A DNA stretch of 64,000 nucleotides from Rotaria sp. Silwood1. Taxonomy: Eukaryota > Rotifera > Eurotatoria > Philodinida > Philodinidae. Position 1 is the first letter of the stretch; every line of letters starts with the position of its first letter. The notes under the pieces were generated by a model. That model ran no database searches, was not told the origin of the DNA, and worked only from the letters and a program-made list of their open reading frames with translations. Made by a program: the position numbers and the translations under genes. Shown here piece by piece: positions 59,014-64,000 of the stretch. Where the stretch lies: positions 193,675-257,674 of the forward strand of contig CAJNOP010000032.1 of assembly GCA_905250075.1 (NCBI GenBank), given 5' to 3'.

Positions 59014-61659
59014 CTAAAATAAACTATTTTTAAGAAAAAAAAAAAACTAATAACCAAATTTAATTTAACAAATACTTAGAAAATATGAAATGTTGAATTT
59101 AGGATTTATATTCTTTATCGAAAAAAATAATTTCCTTCTTTCATGTTAAATAAAATTTACAAAAAAAAAAAAAATCTTACCGATAATAATTATGTGAATC
59201 TGTGAAATATGAAAAAGAACTAAGTCCGATGCTTGTTAATTCCAAGAATTCAAGTTATTTTTATAATGAAATAAAAACAAAAAAAAAACGAGCTAACTCA
59301 ATAGTGTGTGAACAGCTTTCTATTAATATTTCAATATCAATAGAAGATGATTGTTGCCATAGAAATTGTTATAGTCAGATGTTATATTGCTTGACTCATC
59401 GATATTTGTTTATTCAGCTCGTATTCCTTGATGCTTTATTCTCTCTTATTATAATGCTCTCTCTTCTCTCGCTTGAGTCAGTGATAGTTGTTAATGCAAA
59501 ATAAAATCGAACTATAAGAAAGAAGCAAGAGGGCATCTCTGATAGAAATGATCGAATATCTGTCTATCTATTTATATATCATATTGTGAAGATTATTAAC
59601 TGTTACGCTTCACTTCTTTTCCTAATATAACCTCTTCACAGTGTTGACCTAACGATGTATGTTTCTCTGTATTTTTTCTTTTGTGACCACTATATAAGTG
59701 TCTCGTTGTGCTAATATAGATACGATTGGAGTGATGAAGTAGCTCAATAAACAATCGTTATGAAGGACATCGATAGAGCAACTCTTCCAGTTTGTCATAT
59801 ATATATATATATATGTGTGTGTATGGAAGAAGATAAACAATAATCATGAAAACAGCATTGATGTTAAAATAAACTAATGCTTGTCGGCTACATAACAGAA
59901 ATATAATCCTTCTATCTGAAAGATATTATCTGACACAGTTGAGTATCAATAGATCATTTGAACGATTTATTTGCTTAACTCTTTGCCGGTGGGAAACGTT
60001 AATATAAGTTGTGACCTTTTGTGCAAATTCTAACTAGTACTATTACCTATCCTTTTTAGGTCATAACATAATTCTCTTTTTTCTTTCTTTTAAACTGATA
60101 ATATCACATAGCCTTAATATCTGGTTCCATTATGCAGGTATATGAAGAAAAAACAAAAAATTTTAGATTTACATATACTCGAGAATTTATGAAATCTCTA
60201 CAATCAAATGAAATTTCACAGAATCCCAGAAGTATTATAGTTTGACTAAGTAGCTGTTAGTACTAATGTTACTGACCATCAAATGTCAAATTTTCATAAA
60301 TTCCATAGAATTCTGCACTATTCTACTCAACTACACAATCGAAGAAATCTTATAGAGTTGGATGATTCTTAGTATATAGGACTGATTTCAGTCTTTTAGT
60401 AAAAAAGTCACAAGTTTTGCATCTCTTCAAAAACGAAGCCTACACTTGAAAGGTTAATTGACCTTACGATTATTATTCATACGACGTTGTATTATAGTGT
60501 GAATCAGTTTATATATGATATTTTCCCTTTTTTCTGTCTACCCTGTTCTTCTATACAGATAAGTATATGTATATATAAATATGTAGGCTTTTTTCTTCTG
60601 TTCTCTTCTTTTCTTCATATTCAGGTCATTCCCACAACGTAATTTTTTTGTAATGTTTTTTAAGGTATTTGTCCCCTCATTCAGGTTTTCTTTCAACTTC
60701 AATCAGAATTTTCCTAGTTCGTTAGTTTATTTAGCGAACGTTTTTGAAAAAATAAGCAGTCTGATAATCGATCAGTAATATCTTTCATATGATCGCGATA
60801 TAGACAGAAGAAGAAACTTGCCTAACTGATTATTTATGTTGCTATGAAGACCACAAAATTGAAATTATGTGATAAAAAAAAAAGATTACATCTCTGCAAC
60901 TATCATCATATCTAATATTTGAATCAAATCATTTTATTAAAGCAACTGATCTATAAAAAGTTTCTTATTGTAGACTGATCGAATTATATAAATTGAAATT
61001 TATGAGATGAAAAATTAATGTTTTTTAAAACAACTTGTTTCACAAATATTTCGACAACTTTGATGTCTAATAGAATGCAATGATTATCAATAATGTAAGA
61101 AAATAAATATTTTCGATCATGATAGTTTATTTTCTCATTGTTGGAGCGAATTCGAAGTCGACAGATTTCTATCGACATCAGTTCAACTCCTAATTTATTA
61201 AGTAAAAATAAGAAAAATCAACAGAAAAAATATTGATGATAAACGTGAATTTAAGAACATTTTTTCTTTCAAAATGAAATCAGAGAGATTAAGACTCTTT
61301 ATCTTTAGAATTGAATTAAACTTTACAATTAAAACCTGTACTTTCGATTGTAGCTCACTTGGAGTAGAATTTGAAAAGTACAGAAAGGGTTATGCGATGT
61401 TAAAATGACACATAGAATCGAAGTTGTCCATATCTGCCAACAAATAAAATGTTGCTTGCTGCTTGCTTAAATCGACATCATACATAGAACATTATATCGA
61501 AAGAAAAACAGTAAAATAATCGAATTTAATTCTCATTTTCAATTTCGTTAAGGTTTGAATGTTAATTCGGCTATCATTAATTTGTTATATCCTATAAAAA
61601 CAGAAAAACACAAAATAGTAAATTATTTCTAAAACTCTAAAAAAACAAAGAACATACCT
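59014..61659. other. Spacer or intron upstream of BRCT gene 1
   Basis: No gene is recognised. A 100-codon plus-strand frame at 59202-59504 has no family signature. If the small exon at 61660-61722 belongs to BRCT gene 1, this stretch is its first long intron, because both boundary sites are in phase 0. Confidence 0.4.
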
Positions 61660-61722
61660 TTGTTGATAAATATTCATTAGTAATCGTTTTCTTCTTATGC
61701 TTTGTATCATTTTCTAATATCT
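61660..61722 (-). other. Candidate 5' exon of BRCT gene 1
   Basis: Bracketed by a 3' splice site (CATATTATTTAG) and a strong 5' splice site (ACAAAG/GTATGT), 63 bp stay open in one frame and read ILENDTKHKKKTITNEYLST then K. Its phase 0 end would join the open frame that precedes the ATG of BRCT gene 1 (IITMEIDDEE). The ENDT start resembles the ENDINT start of an exon in the paralogous gene. A join to a closer acceptor at 61595 would end in a stop after four codons. Confidence 0.4.
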
Positions 61723-61996
61723 AAATAATATGTATATATATGTATATATATATATATTTGATCTCTATGAGCAAGAAGAAAAGAAAAGAAACAATCAGAG
61801 ATGATTTATTGGCATACACATTAACACTTCACAACAGAGTTTCTATTTTAAGTTTTTTTTTTCACGTACAAACGAAACCAATACATACAAAAAGAAAAAA
61901 GAAGACAGAAAGAGAGAGAGAGAGAGGGAAAAAAGAGAGAATACACAGAAAAACCACCAGACAATGGTACGTAATAATAATATGTTCATCAACTTT

Positions 61997-62873
61997 TTAT
62001 AAAGAATATTTGTCAATATCTTGTATTTCAAATTTAATAATTGATTTAAGTAAAAAATCACTTGTTACATATTTAATATTTGATGCTGGTGCATTCATAT
62101 ATTTTTCTTTTATTTTATTTATATTTTTATCACTTGTATCACATAAAACAATTAATACATCGACAGCTTGTTCATTTTGAAATAATTGTGCACCTGTTAA
62201 TTGTATTAATTCAATTAATTCACTACGATTTATTGAACCTTGACATTGACGACATTCAATAGCAAATGCATATGAATATTGTGAATTTTGACCAAATAAA
62301 TATTTATTATTTATTTGATTTATATTTTGTTCCGATAAACGAAGTGTTGTATGAGAATCACTTACTATTTCATATGGATGTTCATCAACAAATTTATTTA
62401 AACTCATACATTCATTTAACCAACGTGATGATAATATAAATATATGATGACGTACAGCTGCTTGAACAATTTTTTTTGTTATTGTACAATGTAAATTATT
62501 TTCACTATCATCAACAAGTAAATGTGTTGTTGAATTATTAACATTTAAATTTGTTGATAATTGTACTTGAGGAAATTGACGAAGAAATGCAAGAACTTCG
62601 TTCTATTTATAAAAAAAAAAAAACACAAAGTCTTTTTCTTTGAGTTTCTTTTTATTTACCCATTGATCATCAAGTAAAGCAGTTGTGGCAATAACAATCT
62701 AAAAAAATAATAAAAAGAAAGACATGAAAAAAAGAAAGGTGTTGTTGTTGTTTTACTTTATTTGGTACAATTGAAGAAAGAACAATTGAAGATTCACGTT
62801 TTCGTTTTTTACTTTCTGATTGAATTTCTGTTTCAGATGTTGTTTGTCGGGATGAAGTATTAATATCATTTTC
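61997..62873 (-). CDS. Tandem-BRCT protein, BRCA1/BARD1-like (gene 2, 5' part not found)
   Basis: Exons 62873..62757, 62698..62660 and 62602..61997 join in phase 0 (introns 58 and 57 bp) and give the last 253 residues. The first exon is polar, with a basic cluster (SKKRKRESS) that may be a nuclear localisation signal. The tiny 13-codon exon (IVIATTALLDDQW) is the first strand of BRCT 1. BRCT 1 continues with STTHLLVDDSE, the pocket Lys in ITKKIVQAAV, and the Trp of LSSRWLNECM. BRCT 2 runs from about residue 141 and ends FEIQDIDKYSL, like BRCA1's end. Thr replaces Ser at the phosphate-contact position, which BRCT pockets tolerate. The 62873 boundary is a 3' splice site, so more N-terminal exons must exist, probably beyond the right edge. 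It is a paralogue of the gene just downstream. Confidence 0.75.
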
Positions 62874-62879
62874 CTAGAA

Positions 62880-64000
62880 AAGAAATTTTCTATGATTAAT
62901 TAAATAATTTCTCTTAGCAATATTTATCGATATTATTGACATAGATTATGTTTCATTCCAATGATTAATCAAATTTTATTTATTAAAAAGAAGATTTTTA
63001 AATCCAGAATTGTGAAGACTTATTTTTTTTGTAACATAGGACATGATAGAATAATCATATGAATTGAGATTGGAAAAGATACAAAATACTTGATTCTTGA
63101 CTTGAAAGTGTATTGCATAGAAATGATTAATATTATCGTGAACATCTTCAATATATTTCATATAAAGCACTATTCGATAAATGAATTTCATCCTGTGATC
63201 TCAACCATTCTTAGAATTAGACATAAAAGATTTATAGGATACGTACTGCCTTAGAAATTTAAGCTTATGAGACTAAGACAGCTGCGATCGCTTGAGTTAA
63301 ACAAAGTGTATGATTTATGGTAGATCTTCTCACTGTGAACCATTTTATGCAACTATTCTAGATAATGATAGATTCACCAAATTATAAACTTCGCTTTTTT
63401 CTTTAATTATGCATCTTATAGTGAGAAGAGCTATTGTACATTATAACTTCTTTTCAATTCAAGCGATCGAGATTGAGTTGATCTCGTTAGTCCACATTTC
63501 TAAAGTAGTATACATGTTATACAAAGTTCAAAAATGCAATCTTAGCAACGATGAACATCACAGGTCAATACTTTCAACCAGTTGTGTATTTTTTTTACTG
63601 AAATCAATAGTGATAATTCTACACAACATCTATGTGATAGTTTCTTCGTAAATAAAAATCTTGAAGAATTCTGTATCACCGAGAAGAAAAAGCAACCCCT
63701 TTCATTTAAGTAGTTCATAGATATAAAAAAATGTTTTTTTTTTATCGTCTATTTACTTATGAGTCACCTACTATAGCCAGTTTTAGCATATAAGAAGAGA
63801 GATAGATTACAGATTAAATCTCTTCATTAAATTTAAGAATTTTCATCATGAAGGAGAAGCACGTATTTAGGGTTTACTTGTTTTTCATCCGATCCACATT
63901 CTTCGGACACAAAACGATAGTACTTCATTCTTCAAATTGTGCATTAAACTAATTATGACATGCACATAAAGTTATGATCAAACCTATGACAAAAACAGAA
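62880..64000. other. Right end of window, no gene recognised
   Basis: It should contain intron sequence, and possibly an undetected 5' exon, of BRCT gene 2. I searched the minus strand for an exon that could join in phase 0 to 62873 and found none I trust. The open stretches at 62976-63191 (minus) and 63409-63651 (plus) have no family signature. Confidence 0.4.

Noticed and set aside
59202-59504. 100-codon plus-strand frame
   Set aside because: No recognised motif; hydrophobic end arises from T-rich sequence, and it lies in the presumed intron or spacer of a minus-strand gene.
61740-62180. 146-codon plus-strand frame
   Set aside because: Its second half is antisense to the BRCT exon and its first half is a low-complexity AG tract.
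1-64000. LTR elements, Polintons, LINEs, autonomous DNA transposons, CRISPR arrays
   Set aside because: No reverse transcriptase, integrase, transposase, capsid gene, long direct terminal repeats or regular spacer array could be recognised anywhere in the window.

Overview
The window looks like a piece of a bdelloid rotifer genome (Adineta/Rotaria type). No organism label was available, so this rests on the sequence. It is very AT-rich. Genes are small and intron-containing, and many introns are only 46-72 bp. The gene repertoire has a bdelloid flavour: decayed copies of the bdelloid ADP-ribosyltransferase/TPR family, a bdelloid-type F-box gene, and several genes whose families are mainly fungal, bacterial or plant (GH45 cellulase with CBM1 modules, SleB-type cell wall hydrolase, potato-inhibitor-I protein). 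A short run of TGTGGG units, the telomeric unit reported for bdelloids, also occurs. No rRNA, tRNA, CRISPR, LTR element or reverse transcriptase was recognised.

Layout. 1-4.6 kb: mostly unassigned, with a small ADP-ribosyltransferase-family fossil and a hairpin element. 4.6-7.6 kb (minus): a two-exon LRR receptor-like membrane protein; upstream lie a second hairpin element and about 8 kb without a recognisable gene, probably its promoter or 5' intron. 16.6-18.0 kb (minus): a broken ADP-ribosyltransferase/TPR gene. 19.6-21.3 kb (plus): a five-exon secreted cellulase with three CBM1 domains and a GH45 domain, cut by one premature stop. 21.3-29.2 kb: no convincing gene. 29.3-31.1 kb (plus): a two-exon GT10 fucosyltransferase. 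31.8-33.0 kb: telomere-like repeat and a roughly 1.1-kb hairpin element. 33.5-33.9 kb (plus): SleB-like hydrolase. 34.2-35.2 kb: a diverged tandem array with a hairpin element inside it. 38.0-38.6 kb (plus): a cysteine-rich secreted protein with one in-frame TGA. 38.8-39.1 kb: GT-rich then CA-rich degenerate repeats. 39.4-43.4 kb (minus): a six-exon ankyrin-repeat protein ending in a prenylation motif. 48.4-49.6 kb (minus): a potato-type protease inhibitor and a decayed tandem copy. 50.5-51.5 kb (minus): F-box protein. 54.9-59.0 kb and 62.0-62.9 kb (minus): two paralogous tandem-BRCT proteins of BRCA1/BARD1 type, the first with a 3-kb intron that carries another inverted repeat, the second running toward the right edge.

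The genes do not form one pathway. Common themes are feeding and defence enzymes of foreign origin (cellulase, peptidoglycan hydrolase, protease inhibitor), cell-surface biology (LRR receptor, fucosyltransferase) and DNA-damage signalling (BRCT pair). Five long imperfect hairpins, none with a coding region, are the most striking structure not explained by genes. Exon boundaries were worked out by hand from splice sites and reading phase and have not been tested against transcripts.
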